64,000 nt of DNA from Turnera subulata (lineage: Eukaryota; Streptophyta; Magnoliopsida; Malpighiales; Passifloraceae), in assembly GCA_028386065.3 (NCBI GenBank), contig JAKUCV010005608.1:29708-93707 (forward strand). Direction: 5' to 3'. The notes under the pieces are model-generated. The model was not told where the DNA came from and did not search any database. It saw only the letters and a list, made by a program, of their open reading frames with translations. The stretch's first letter is position 1, and each line of letters opens with the position of its first letter. This document shows, one piece after another, positions 32,267 to 42,944 of this stretch. The translations under genes and the position numbers were made by a program.

Positions 32267-34016
32267 TGTTGAATATGTGTGACTTTGACACTTTAGATAT
32301 TATCTAGAAGTAGTCAAGTCTATTTATTAGTTCAAGCTAAATTTTAGGGCCACTACTTTGTTACATTGTGTTACACTTAGTGGTTGGTTAATATGTTAGT
32401 GGGTTACTAATTGGTTAGTAACCTAATTACTAGGAAAGAGGCTTAGTGGCTTATAGTAAGCTGTTAGGAGTTATGCTTATAAATATGTAATTCATTGATT
32501 AAAGAAAATAGATTAAGTTTCATGCAGGAATTTAGTCCCACATAACTTCATTCCAATATGTCTTCTCCTGCTCTCTCCTCCTCCTTTATAAAAAACCAAC
32601 AAAGTGGTAGCGGAGCGCTTAATTTGTTCTTAAGGGACCTGAGACGTTTGTGAGAAATACCAAAACACCTAAACACTAACCTAAAATGCCAGCTGAAAAT
32701 TCCAAATCAAGCAGTCTTCTTATATGAAAATTCATTGGCTCAAACAAATGGGCAGTGAAAAATGAAAATACATCTACATGCAAAAGATTGTGGGAAGCCA
32801 TTGAAAGAGATTTGAGCAAGAGTTGTAAGAAAATCAAAATAGTGGCAAAAATAAAGTGAAGTCCCACAAGGAGAATGGTATGAAGATGTACAAGGTAATG
32901 TCAGTTTTGTTTGCAACAGTTCTTGAAATGAGGATACATCGACAAGTTGAAGATTGTGGGAAGCCATTGAAGGGGATTTGAGCCAGAGGTGCAAGAAAAT
33001 CAAAACAGTGGCACAAATGAAGTCTCACAAGGAGAACAACATGAAGATGTACAAGGAAAGTTGGCTTAAGAGATATAGGACTACCTACGATAGAGTACCA
33101 TGATGATGACAAAGCCAAGTATGTTCAAATTCTGACGCGTAGGGAATTTGAAATTCAGCAAATGAGGCTGAAAATGTCAGGAAGTAACTTGAAGAGACTG
33201 TGAACGAAGAGAAGTGCTTGGTGAAGAAGTGCCTGACAAGAGAATTGTGGAGAAAATTCTGATTATCTTACCAGAAAGGTATGAAGCTAAATTTTTTTTT
33301 AGCTAACATGTCAGTGAAGAATGATCAGGCAAAGAAAAATAGTGAAGGTATATTGTTTACTGCTGCTAGTCCAAGAAAGAAGGTAAGGATCAAAAGAGAA
33401 ATTTTTTTCAGAAGAATTCTAACAAATTTTGTCAAAGTTTTAAATAGGGATGGTCCATCTTCTAAATGCCAACACTAGGAGAAAGGAGTTCGTAGCAGCG
33501 ACAAATGAATGATGCTAATATTGTTGAGCAAAAAAAGGAGGAGTTTTTTGTTTGTGGCAACATCAGAAGCCCAAGTTATATGACGGAAGCAACATCAAAG
33601 TGAAAAAGAAATGTTGCAATATCAAAGTCAAGGAGGAGAACTCAAGAGGGAATGAAGCAGTATCAAAGTCAAGGAGGAGTGTTGAATATGTGTGACTTTG
33701 ACACTTTAGATATTATCTAGAAGTAGTCAAATCTGTTTATTTGTTCAAGCTAAATGTTAGGGCCACTACTTTGTTACATTGTATTACACTTAGTGGTTGG
33801 TTAATATGTTAGTGGGTTACTAATTGGTTAGTGACCTAATTACTAGGAAAGAGGCTTAGTGGCTTATAGTAAGCTGTTAGGAGTTGTGTTTATAAATATG
33901 TAACTCATTGATTAAAGAAAATGGATTAAGTTTCATGCAGGAATTTAGTCCCACATAACTTCATTCCAATATGTCTTCTTCTGCTCTTTCCTCCTCCTTT
34001 ATAAAAAAAACCATCA
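32267..34016 (+). mobile_element. most complete gag-only element, plus orientation
   Basis: LTRs at 32267-32601 and 33680-34016, primer site TGGTAGCGGAGCGC at 32605, purine tract ending at 33679. Gag begins MPAENSKSS near 32687 and includes REFEIQQMRLKM, RIVEKILIILPERYE and DGPSSKCQH, but has several stops. It lies in opposite orientation to its left neighbours. The region from about 32790 to 33000 repeats a 150 bp gag segment (two copies of GATTGTGGGAAGCCATTGAA). Confidence 0.85.
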
Positions 34017-35349
34017 AAGTGGTAGCGGAGCGCTTAATGTTCTTGAGGGACCTGAGAGGTTTGTGAGGAAATACCAAAACACCTAAACACAAACCTAAAA
34101 TGCCGGCTGAAAATTCCAAATCAAGCAGTCTTCTTATATTTATAAGCATAAATCCTAATAGCTTAGTTTAAGCAACTAAACCACTTTCCTAATAATTAGA
34201 CCACTAACGTATTAATAACGTACTAAACATATTAACCACCCACTAACAGTGTACCACAAAGTAGTGGTCTTAACTTTTAGCTTAAACAAATCTAACAGAC
34301 TTGACTACTTCTAGATAATATCTAAAGTGTCAAAGTCACACATATTCAACACTCCTCCTTGACTTTGATACTGCTTCATTCCTCTTGAGTTCTCCTCTTT
34401 GACTTTAATATTGCAACATTCCTTCTTCACTTTGATGTTGCTATCGTCATGTAATGTTGGTTTCTGATATTCCCACAAACAAAAAACTCCTTCTCTTGCT
34501 CAACAACATTAGCATCATTCATTTTTTGCTGCATACATACTCTTGTAATTTGCCCTTCTAATCACATTACTTTGCCTTTGGACGTACTCCCTTCTCGCAG
34601 TGTCGACATTTAGAAGATGGACCATCCCTCTTAAAACTTTCAAAAAAAATTGTTAGAATTATTTTGAAAATTTTTCTTCTTTTGATCATTACCTTTTTTT
34701 TGGACTAGTAGCAGCAAACAATACACCTTCAACCATTTTTCCTTGCCTGATCATTCTTCACTATTCTTGAACTCGTAAAAAGCCACCTCATTAACTGACA
34801 TGTTAGCTAAAAAATTTTAGCTTCATACCTTTCTGGTAAGATAACTAGAATTTTCTCCATAATTCTCTTATTAGGCACTTCTTCACCAAATACTTCTCTT
34901 CGTTCACAATCTCCTCAAGTCTGTCTGCATACTTCCTGACATTTTCAGCCTCATTTGCTGAATTTTAAATTCCCCATGCATCAGAATTTGAACATATTTG
35001 GCTTTGTCATCATCATGGTACTCCATCGTAGGTAGTTCCATATCTCTTTTCCTTGGACAACTTTATGTTGTTCTCTTTGTGAGACTTCATTTGTGCCACT
35101 GTTTTGATTTTCTTACACCTCTAGCTCAAATCCCCTTCAATGGTTTCTCACAATCTTCAACTTGTCGATGTATCCTCATTTCAGGAACTGTTGCAAACAA
35201 GACTGACATTACCTTGTACATCTTCATGCCATTCTCCTTGTGGGACTTCACTTCATTTCTGCCACTGTTTGTTTTGATTTTCTTGCAACTCTGGCTCAAA
35301 TCTTCTTCAATTGCTTCCCACAATCTTCTACATGTAGATGTATCTTCAT
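34017..35349. mobile_element. inverted junction and truncated gag-only element
   Basis: A plus-oriented internal start (34017 to about 34138, primer site and MPAENSKSS region) is joined to a minus-oriented partial LTR (34139-34351) and minus internal region (34352-35349). The latter stops within the gag N-terminal part at CATGTAGATGTATCTTCAT. The far LTR is missing. This is the second inversion point of the array. Confidence 0.75.
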
Positions 35350-36500
35350 GAGGCGTTGCAAAGCAGGATGGAACAAGGTGGTAATTTGTACCACCACTAA
35401 GCCAAGGGCGGCCAGAAGAATACGGCAGATCAACACCATGAACCCAAAGCAGTTCCCACCAGTTCAATTTTTACTGCCTGGTTCGCTTTCAAAAGCAATT
35501 TTGGGCAATGTGGATGGAAAGATTTAGCGATTCTTAAAGAAAAAGAATAGGGAATAGTTTCCAACTTTCCATATATTAAACCACAAACATTTACCCCACA
35601 TACAAGAGAGGACCAATTTTAGGCGGATTCCTTTTAAGACCATTTTTTACTTGATTTGACATCTTTTTTTAGACATCTTTCTTTGGCGCGAGGGATGGGT
35701 GTTGAGGAGGAAAGAGAGTCTATCTAATGTATTATATCTAAAACTTTTTTTTCCAAGATTTTGTTGGCTAAATCCGGTCATTGTGATTGGTAGGCCAAAA
35801 TAATTGACACAAGACAAATTGTGGGTTAAAATCGAGACATAGTAAATTGGTGGGCAAAAATCAAAATGAGTGTCAAATTAAGGGGTGAAGTGAGGTATTA
35901 TGCCTTATTTTTTTGTACGGTACGTTTTAAATGTCGGATATGGAGAATGACCTCAATATAACTATTTTTCATTTGCATTAAAAAAAAACTATTTTTCATG
36001 GAGATTGTGTATATTAGAATTAAAAACACAAACATAATTGCCACATATTTAGAACAAACTGAAAATTTTTGGTTTTTGGTTTTGGTTCTTTGCTAGATGT
36101 TATTCACTAATAGTTACTCTCTTGAGCTTTTAGGAGGAGTACGGGACTGACTGTGTGTGCAGTTATCCTAGGCAAGGAAGAAACAGACTCCCCCATAATA
36201 ATTGAAGCTTGCTTTGTGTACTAGAAAAAGCAATCAGTTTCAGTGAAGTGCGCAATTTCACTCATAACTCTCTTATAAGACTGTAATGTTATATGTGATT
36301 TAAATTGAAGCGTTGAATTAAGTTGATTTTAAAGAATTGTCAGTAACACTTCAAAGGTTGGAAAACGCAGACTAGATTTTGGTGTTATAGGACACAAAAC
36401 CTTATGGTAACTCTTCACGGAAGGGGCTGTTGCCTTAAGCAGAAACAGCAAAAATGGAAAAACAGAAAGCTCACTTACTTGCCATTCCAATATCCTCCTT
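35350..36500. other. non-coding stretch upstream of the zinc-finger gene
   Basis: No gene is recognised. It includes one micro-insertion (35973) and AT-rich sequence that presumably contains the promoter of the zinc-finger gene. Confidence 0.5.
35973..35986 (+). mobile_element. poly(A) micro-insertion, 14 nt
   Basis: TTGCATT plus A run, flanked by the 13 bp direct repeat AACTATTTTTCAT (35960-35972 and 35987-35999). Confidence 0.75.
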
Positions 36501-36518
36501 TTCCATTTCATATTGTAT

Positions 36519-36530
36519 AGATATAAAAAT
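36519..36530 (+). promoter_or_regulatory. TATA-like box of the zinc-finger gene
   Basis: AGATATAAAAAT lies about 65-70 bp upstream of the ATG at 36591, a usual TATA-to-ATG distance for an intronless plant gene with a short leader. Confidence 0.5.
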
Positions 36531-36590
36531 AGCAACACTAACCAACACCAGCATAGTTCCTCAACACAAAGTACTTTGCTCAGTCTGGAC

Positions 36591-37457
36591 ATGGCTAAAG
36601 AAGAATTCATGGCAATCATCAAAGGCAAGAGCACCAAGCGCCAAAGGTCATCATCCCCATGTAAGGTGGTGCTGACATTGAGCTCATCATGTGGTTATGG
36701 TGTTGTGGGGGAATATTGCTCCTTTTCCTCTCCTACCACTTCTAGTATTCATGATCTTCAGGTTTGTGAGGGCACAGATCAAGAAGAAGAAGAAAAAGAA
36801 GAAGAAATGGCTAAATGCTTGATTTTACGGGCTCAAGGAGATGGACCAAGTCTAATACAAAAGAATGATGTTATGAAGAAAATTGTTGCTCCAATATTTA
36901 GTGAAATGGACACACCAAGAATTAGCAAGGCTGTCCATGTATATGAGTGCAAGACATGTAACCGTAGCTTCCCTTCATTTCAAGCATTGGGTGGGCACAG
37001 AGCTAGTCACAAAAGGCCTAAGGCCCTAGTTGAAGCCGAGAAGACTAGAATGGATGATCTTGATGTTTGTCAACTGAACAAGAGTACCTCTGATTCCCTT
37101 TCCCTCTCCAAGAACAACATCAGCAGCAATAAAGATCGGCACCGGATCGCCAAGCCAACGATTCATGTGTGCTCAATTTGTGGCTCAGGGTTCGCTTCTG
37201 GACAAGCTCTTGGTGGTCACATGAGAAGGCATAGGGCTAACGCATGCAACAGAGTGGAGATTGCAACTTCCGAGTCTAATGTTGTAGGTGATGATCATGA
37301 TCATGAGATCAAGCCAAGGAACATTTTGGCCCTTGATCTTAATCTTCCGGCACCGGAAGAGCACCACCATTGCCAACATGAGTCGAATTTCGAGATGGTG
37401 CCAACACAGCAAGCTCTAGTCTTCTCCTCCCCGGCTTTGGTGGACTGCCATTACTGA
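36591..37457 (+). CDS. C2H2 zinc-finger transcriptional repressor, ZAT/C1-2i type
   Basis: A 288-residue nuclear protein in one exon. It has two C2H2 fingers with the plant QALGGH signature: [20 protein letters not shown] (about residues 118-140) and [20 protein letters not shown] (about 192-215). The EAR repression motif [12 protein letters not shown] is at about 247-258. An acidic stretch followed by [11 protein letters not shown] (about 70-85) corresponds to the L-box, and [11 protein letters not shown] near the N-terminus is a basic, likely nuclear-localising patch. This layout defines the ZAT repressors of stress and developmental genes, which recruit TOPLESS-type corepressors. ATG 36591 is preferred because the longer upstream frame begins with TTG, not ATG. 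Which ZAT it is cannot be told. Confidence 0.93.
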   Translation: MAKEEFMAIIKGKSTKRQRSSSPCKVVLTLSSSCGYGVVGEYCSFSSPTTSSIHDLQVCEGTDQEEEEKEEEMAKCLILRAQGDGPSLIQKNDVMKKIVAPIFSEMDTPRISKAVHVYECKTCNRSFPSFQALGGHRASHKRPKALVEAEKTRMDDLDVCQLNKSTSDSLSLSKNNISSNKDRHRIAKPTIHVCSICGSGFASGQALGGHMRRHRANACNRVEIATSESNVVGDDHDHEIKPRNILALDLNLPAPEEHHHCQHESNFEMVPTQQALVFSSPALVDCHY

Positions 37458-38255
37458 TGGGAAAAAAATAAACCCAAACTTTCATATATGGATCAATGTA
37501 AATTGTTATTACCAGCATTCTGTAATTAATCATAGGTTTTATTCTTTCAAATTTATCATGTTTTTTAATTTTTTAAATTTTTATTGTATTTTTTTAAAAA
37601 AGGAAAAAATTATTGAATTTTTAGATATATATGCCTTTGATTTTGACACATGGTCCTCTAGACTTGTTGGAAGAGAACTTGAATACTTTTGAGTGTAACG
37701 TATCACGGTTAGGCTTTTGTATTTTTTTGTCAGTTTATTGCAAATACGATTGTAATCATAACTTTTTTTTTTGGCGCAATAATCAAAACTTATTTGGGTA
37801 AAACAAGCTACAGCTTTTTTTTATCAAGATAATTCTTAGAATTTTATACTTAATGGATATTTGAATTGTTTTACTTATAGTAAGTGGCGGAGCTAGATAT
37901 TATTTTTAGGGAGACCAATATAACATTTTGTGTATAACAATAAGGTTTAATATGAAAAGATAAAATTTAGAAGAGGCCAAATATATATTACGATAGGACT
38001 TATATGAAAGAATTTAAAATTTAAGGAGTTACGAGTATATCGCAGTAGGACTAGGACTTATATGGAAGAAATAAAAAGTCAGATCCCCCGGCCCACCGCC
38101 TCTGCATATAGTGAGATCGGGTACAAGGCCTCCAACATTTCAATTATTCATAAGCAGTTTTAAAAGTCAATAGAGTGAGTGCAAGTGCTTCATTTCACCA
38201 TCGCTTTTCTACTGGATCTCAACTACTATTCTCAATCCTCTTCCATAATTCCCAT
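37458..38255. other. 3' flank of the zinc-finger gene, AT-rich
   Basis: It includes a probable micro-insertion (37765-37780). A possible hAT-like MITE runs from about 37883 (AGTGGCGGAGCTAG) to about 38106 (CCCACCGCCTCTGC). Its ends are roughly inverted, but its target duplication is unclear. Confidence 0.4.
37765..37780 (-). mobile_element. probable poly(A) micro-insertion, about 16 nt
   Basis: Minus-strand ATTGCGCC plus about eight A. The flanking repeat is imperfect: AATCATAACTT (37754-37764) against AATCAAAACTT (37781-37791), one mismatch in 11. Confidence 0.5.
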
Positions 38256-38443
38256 TGGAAAATACCAGAACTCAGGATAGAGGCGCAGACAAAGCTAAAC
38301 CAAGTTCACAATTTTTGAACAAAATACTATGAGAATGCAAATTATTTTATTATTTTTGACTTGGTGATTACTTTACAAATAATTGTAGACATTGTTTGCT
38401 TCGTTTCCTTGTCTATGGCTATGATATACAAGCATACATAGCC

Positions 38444-38458
38444 TTGCATAAAAAAAAA
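38444..38458 (+). mobile_element. poly(A) micro-insertion, 15 nt
   Basis: TTGCAT plus nine A, flanked by the perfect 18 bp direct repeat ATACAAGCATACATAGCC (38426-38443 and 38459-38476). Confidence 0.9.
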
Positions 38459-38467
38459 ATACAAGCA

Positions 38468-38695
38468 TACATAGCCATGACAGTCTTCAATGTATTAGAG
38501 TGGTAGCTATGACAGTCTTCAAAGAAAGAATGTCTCCTGGTTCCTGGCATCCTCCTCAGCAAAGATTTCCGAGATGATATACATAGCCATGACAATCTTC
38601 AATGTATTAGAGTGGTAGCTATGACAGTCATCAAAGAAAGAACGTCTCTTGGTTCCCGGCATCCTCCTCGGCAAAGATTTCCGAGATGATGCTGC
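38468..38695 (+). repeat. 113 bp tandem duplication
   Basis: Two head-to-tail copies of a unit beginning TACATAGCCATGACA and ending AAGATTTCCGAGATGAT (about 38468-38580 and 38580-38692), differing at a handful of positions. The 50 kb paralogous block has only one copy. Confidence 0.85.
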
Positions 38696-39247
38696 CTCAT
38701 ATGTTAAGGTTCATGCCTGCACCCATTCAGCTGCATTTCCAGCAACCTCAAAGGGTAGAATGGGAACATATGAGGTGACCAAAACCTTGCCCATCATCTC
38801 TTTGTACAAAATGGGCATCAAAGCCCCTGCCCTCCCTCTCCTCCAACCACTATCTGCAATTTGCATAATATATATATTCCAGTGAGCCATTTACAATTAA
38901 GTTAGTATCCATTTATAGACTATATATATATATATATGATTCCACTACAAGAGAAAGATATTTAAAGTGTTAAGTACCTTGGAGAAGAGGCTTTTCCTAG
39001 AACCTCTTCTTTCGATATTCCCATGGCAGTTTGCTTGGTACTGACCATCTAGACGCACAGAGGGTAAACAACAATGTATTCATTTTTCAGGATAAAGTTT
39101 TGTACAAAACAATACAAAGATCTGCTTCACTAAATAAGAATGAAGACCTACCACACTTTCTGGTAAATCGTTAATCCAACATTTGAAACTCTTAGCCACC
39201 ACAGTTTTTGTCTCGTCTTCCTCCTCCTCCTCTTCCGTAGTGATCAT
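38690..39247 (-). pseudogene. copy 2 of the SFKxWINDLPES small gene family
   Basis: Exon 1 (39152-39247) encodes 32 codons, MITTEEEEEEDE...SFKCWINDLPESV, followed by GTAGGT. Exon 2 (38978-39048) encodes MVSTKQTAMGISKEEVLGKA and ends in GTACTT. At the next acceptor (near 38850) the joined frame meets a stop at once. A TATA box GGCCTATAAATATG lies near 39420 on the minus strand. The family is unrecognised; the LPES segment is reminiscent of F-box starts, but too short to claim. Confidence 0.5.
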
Positions 39248-39933
39248 ATCTGGTTTGTGATGTGTGATGAAACTATAAAAGGATTGCCTCTACGGATTGA
39301 GATAGAGACTTTAGTGTTTTTTCTTTCTTGGTTTTGCAGGCCACTACTGGAACTGGAACTCAAGACTCTCCAGGACGACCTCGGTATTGAGATTGTGATT
39401 GCTTATAACCTAGTATGCGCATATTTATAGGCCGTATTTGTCAATGAGGGAATTGGGTAGAACATGTGGATAGTGATTAATGAGATTTGTGGTTGTTGAA
39501 TAGATATGGTACAACAATGGAAAAACCATTAGAGACAATTGGTGTAAAAGAATTATTTGAGAAAGGTGCTCGGTAGAGCTGAGGATATTGTCTTATCTAA
39601 AATTAGGCAGAGTGATTTGTTTAGCAGATAGGATTAGTGTAGTTTTCTTTCATTTGTTTGGTAGAACCTATTGGTCTGGTTGTCTTATCTAAAATAGATA
39701 ACCAGATACAACACGTTGAATACCAAGTTAATATTTGGTAATTAAGATATGCCAGGATATAATATAATCTTTATATAGAAATAAAGAATCATGAGAGGTA
39801 AATGGTCAAATATGTGAATCACCTCTATAATCTTCATTTGTCTTGTGGTAAATCCTATCTGAGTTTTAAGCTGTGGGTCCCTTTATACAACCTTGAATAG
39901 TAAGTCTTATTATAATGAGTCTTTTTGTCTTAT

Positions 39934-40129
39934 TTTTTTTGTTTCCCACTGGTATCCCGGGCCAGTCTACCTTTAAAGATATCAAAGGCACCGGACTAAA
40001 TCCAGCTCGACTCGGGTGTCGTACCTAGGTAATGGTGGGTGAGTCTCCCAAATAAGATTTTCTGCGTACACGAGGACTCAATCCCGAGACCTCGCTTAAA
40101 CGGAACAAGTCGCTTACCACTTAAACTAT
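39934..40129 (-). mobile_element. tRNA-derived SINE, copy 2, with target duplication
   Basis: The minus strand starts CTATAGTTTAAGTGGTAAGC (A box) and has B box GGGATTGAGTCCTC at tRNA spacing, a body ending ACTGGCCCGGGATACCAGTG, then GGGAAAC and a short A tail. The flanking repeat AGTCTTTTTGTCTTAT (39918-39933) against AGTCTGTTTGTCTTAT (40130-40145) matches at 15 of 16 positions. Confidence 0.85.
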
Positions 40130-40399
40130 AGTCTGTTTGTCTTATCTAGAACAACTAGATACAACTTTTTTCTTCTGATACTAAAACAACTGTCGGTACA
40201 AAGTAGTATTTGATGAAATCTGTGAGTATTGACTGATATATGTACCACAATACATGCCAGGATATAACCATATGGAAATAAAAAATCCATTAGAGGAAGG
40301 TTGTTGGTGAAATATGTGAGTCATGGGTTTTGTATAATCTTCATTTGTCTTATTTGAGATGACGTGGTAAGTCTTATCTGAGTTTGAACCTCTTTTTGT

Positions 40400-41795
40400 C
40401 TTATTTTTTTTTTTTTTGACAGAAGTAATATGATTTTATTTAGAGAAACTAGCCCACATCAGTACAAAGCAGGTGCCAAAGTTTCCCTGGGGGATACATT
40501 AACCAATCTACTGGACAAATACGTTTTAAAGCAGACTTTGCAAGCCAGTCAGCTACCCTATTGATTGTTCTAAGCACCTTTGAAATATGGCACTCAACAA
40601 AATTCTGGATGCACCTTTGGATATCTGCGATAATAGTACTAATACTCCAAGGAGCTTCAGTAAACCCATGCACAGCTCTCCACACAAGAAGCGAGTCAGT
40701 TTCAATGGACACAGAAGATAGTCCTCTAGCCATGGCTAGATAAACCGACTCTCGCACTGCAATGGCCTTGACGACCAAGACTGAGTTGCTACCCATATTG
40801 TGGGCTATTCCATCCACCAATCTACCGGTAGCATCCCTACAAACAATCCCAATACCAGCAAATTTTCCTTCATCAGAGAATGCAGCATCACAGTTTATCT
40901 TTATGAATCCCTCCCTAGGCTTCTCTCATCTGCTATACTCCAACTGTGGCCCTCCATCTTCATCCAAATCACCCCCAAGAGCAAGTGACTCCTTCACTGA
41001 TTCCGCTAGTATAGCAGAGATATTCCTCAAAGTCAAGACAGGATTTGGACTTTCATTTTCAAAGAGGGTTTTATTTCTAGTTTTCCATATATGCCACATG
41101 ATGATAGCAGCTGACTTCTATAGGTCTGCCTTGTGCTTTTTAGATAAACCTTCTCCTAAACTTCTCCACCACTCTGCCAACCCTGGGAATCCAGCATGAC
41201 TTGGTGAGTATCCTAGGGGAGATCCAAACCAAGTAGCACTAGCATGGTCACATAAAAATATCATATGTTCTACTGTCTCAGGGTGTTTATGGCATAAAGG
41301 GCAAGTAGTATCTGAGATTATCTTTCTGTTTTGGAGATTCTCTTTCACTGGTAGCACATTTTTAGTGACCTTCCAGAGGAACACTTTAACTTTTGGCATG
41401 ATGTCTAGGTTCCACACCTCCTTCCAGGCTACTGGGGCGCTGCTTGAACTCGGCAAGTCAGTCATGGGGGGCTGGTGGGCTTTAAATTTGCACCAGTAGC
41501 CCGATTTAACTGTGTATTCGCCATTTTTGGTATAATGCCATATGAGCTGATCCTCCACTTCTTTTGCAATGGGAATCCTTTCTATTATGGCAGCCTCTTC
41601 TGGAGAAAATAAAGATCTGATGGCGGATCGCTTCCATGAACCTGTCTCATTTATCAGATCATAGACCATCATATTTGAAAAAGGCTCTGGTCGAGTAGAC
41701 ATAACTCTGAACTCTGACTCCCTAGGTATCCATTTATCATCCCACGTGAAGACTTTTCTGCCATTTCCAATATTCCACTTTGCTGTCACGTGGGC
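40400..41795 (-). mobile_element. 5'-truncated LINE with zf-RVT and RNase H domains
   Basis: Minus strand. The frame at 41118-41789 has WNIGNGRKVFTWDDKWIP, the zf-RVT motif CPLCHKHPETVEHMIFLC and WKVTKNVLP. The frame at 40449-40820 is an RNase H-like domain with VSIETDSLLVWRAV and NRVADWLAKSA. The tail is a T run at about 40402-40418. The link between the two frames carries a frameshift near 41000. It is a different LINE lineage from the 14-19 kb element, which lacks RNase H. A target duplication was not found. Confidence 0.85.
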
Positions 41796-41975
41796 ATATC
41801 GTATGTTGACACGTGACAGCGGTTATCTTCCGATGCCGGAAGTACCAAAAACCATGAATCTTGCGTAGTACAGGTACCAAAAATCATGGATTTTCAGTAC
41901 AGGTACCAAATTCCAAATTGAGGGCGAGTACAGGTACCAATATTTCCTTTATTCCACTATAATCTTATATATATG
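41796..41975. repeat. short repeats of GTACAGGTACCAA, element remnant
   Basis: TACAGGTACCAA occurs three times within 90 bp (41869-41940), behind a palindromic TGTCACGTG...CACGTGACA pair near 41787-41818. It looks like the end of a DNA transposon, but no partner end was found. Confidence 0.4.
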
Positions 41976-42043
41976 GAAATGAAAAATCATTAGAGGAATT
42001 GAAGATGGTTAGTAAAATCTGTGAATCATGTCTTTTGTATAAT

Positions 42044-42064
42044 TTTTTTTTTTTTTGGTCAAAG
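42044..42064 (-). mobile_element. poly(A) micro-insertion, 21 nt
   Basis: Minus-strand CTTTGACC plus 13 A, flanked by the perfect 16 bp direct repeat ATGTCTTTTGTATAAT (42028-42043 and 42065-42080). Confidence 0.9.
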
Positions 42065-42284
42065 ATGTCTTTTGTATAATCCTCATTTGTCTTGAGTGCG
42101 AATACATAATCCTTTATGATATAGGATGTGCGTATGCCACTTCGTACAAACTGCCTAATAGAGTTTTTTATGTATAATCATTGTCTAAAAAAAAGTCATG
42201 TTAGTGAAAAATTGATCGAGTTAGAAGATGCCAAATTATATCATTACCATCGAAAAGAATTACACTGTTATAATTGTGATCCCC

Positions 42285-42460
42285 TAGATGATGCCTATAA
42301 ATAAAGATGATAAAGATGAAACGTAGACATATATATAAGCACTGCATATCTTAGGCTTAGACACAGGATCCCTACCTCAATCCAAAATCCCTACCTCAAT
42401 CCAAAAACAATCCCCCTTCAGCGATCAAGAAGAATTGGACAGGTCCATATGAGGTATAAA
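42285..42460 (+). promoter_or_regulatory. promoter relic of the SFKxWINDLPES family, plus orientation
   Basis: GATGCCTATAAATAAAGATGA and the following GCCTAGACAT/ACGTAGACAT...AAGCACTGCATA leader match the region in front of the plus-strand copy at 52738. No MIT...-type start codon and acidic exon follows here, so only the promoter and leader remain. Confidence 0.55.
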
Positions 42461-42674
42461 CTCCTCGCATGCTTGCCATATAGTTTGCGTAGCTACATTG
42501 ATCTAATATTGTAAATGTGAAGGATCTGTGTGCTTCGTTGTATCATTCTAGCTAGTTCTCCGCTGAACCTTTAAGCTTTCTTTTGATGTTGTGTAGTACT
42601 GGAACAGTAATGGCTAACTGCTTGCTGAGTGTAATGTAGTCTTTACATATTTGATTAATCAACATTCCATCGTT

Positions 42675-42698
42675 TTTTTTTTTTTGATGCAAACGATG
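42675..42698 (-). mobile_element. LINE-tail micro-insertion, 24 nt
   Basis: Minus-strand CATCGTTTGCATC plus 11 A closely matches the 3' end of the LINE at 13936 (ATCATCGTTAGTATC plus A). It is flanked by the perfect 18 bp direct repeat AATCAACATTCCATCGTT (42657-42674 and 42699-42716). Confidence 0.92.
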
Positions 42699-42944
42699 AA
42701 TCAACATTCCATCGTTAGCATCAAAATAAACAGCAAACACTTCAAACAAACTAATTTGCAAAGACAATATTGAAAGACAAACCAATAAGAGGAGGAGAAA
42801 ATAAGCATTCTAGTTGAGTCCAACTACCATGTATCTGCTAACCCACAAAAATTGACCCAACCAATAGTATATTAATGTGAGTAACCAATGGAAACAACAA
42901 AGGTAAAATGCATTAGAAGGGAGATAATGTGGAGGACTCACCCT

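Larger units (their letters stand above)
24500..35349. mobile_element. tandem and inverted array of gag-only Copia derivatives (TR-GAG-like)
   Basis: One family fills almost 11 kb. Minus-oriented LTRs lie at 24500-24857, 27740-28095, 29263-29374 (partial), 29375-29687, 30487-30813, 31942-32266 and 34139-34351 (partial); plus-oriented LTRs lie at 32267-32601 and 33680-34016. LTRs start TGTTGAATATGTG and end AAACCAACA or similar. Each complete internal region starts three bases later with TGGTAGCGGAGCGC and ends in a GTCAAGGAGGAG purine tract. The only coding trace is Copia gag with a zinc knuckle; protease, integrase and RT are absent. Two LTR subtypes occur (GTGTGACTTTGACACTTTAG versus GTGACTTTGATACTGTAG). 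Elements share LTRs like beads on a string. Confidence 0.85.
38255..39760. repeat. segmental duplication, copy at 50300-51500
   Basis: The two blocks share AAAATACCAGAACTCAG, GACTTGGTGATTACTTTAC, AGAGTGGTAG, AAGATTTCCGAGATG, the exons of the SFKxWINDLPES family, and TTTATAGGCCG in the promoter, in one order. The 38 kb copy additionally carries a micro-insertion and a 113 bp tandem duplication. Confidence 0.85.

Noticed and set aside
27314..35351. Plus-strand frames beginning MALSSSWYSIVG and similar, repeated six times
   Set aside because: They are the antisense of the gag segment of the gag-only elements; similarity follows from the repeat, not from protein selection.
36513..36590. Longer start for the zinc-finger protein
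   Set aside because: The codon at 36513 is TTG, lies over the TATA-like sequence, and the first ATG in frame is 36591.
39934..40129. tRNA gene suggested by A and B boxes
   Set aside because: No cloverleaf can be formed and the body continues for 100 bp to an A tail with a target duplication, so it is a SINE.
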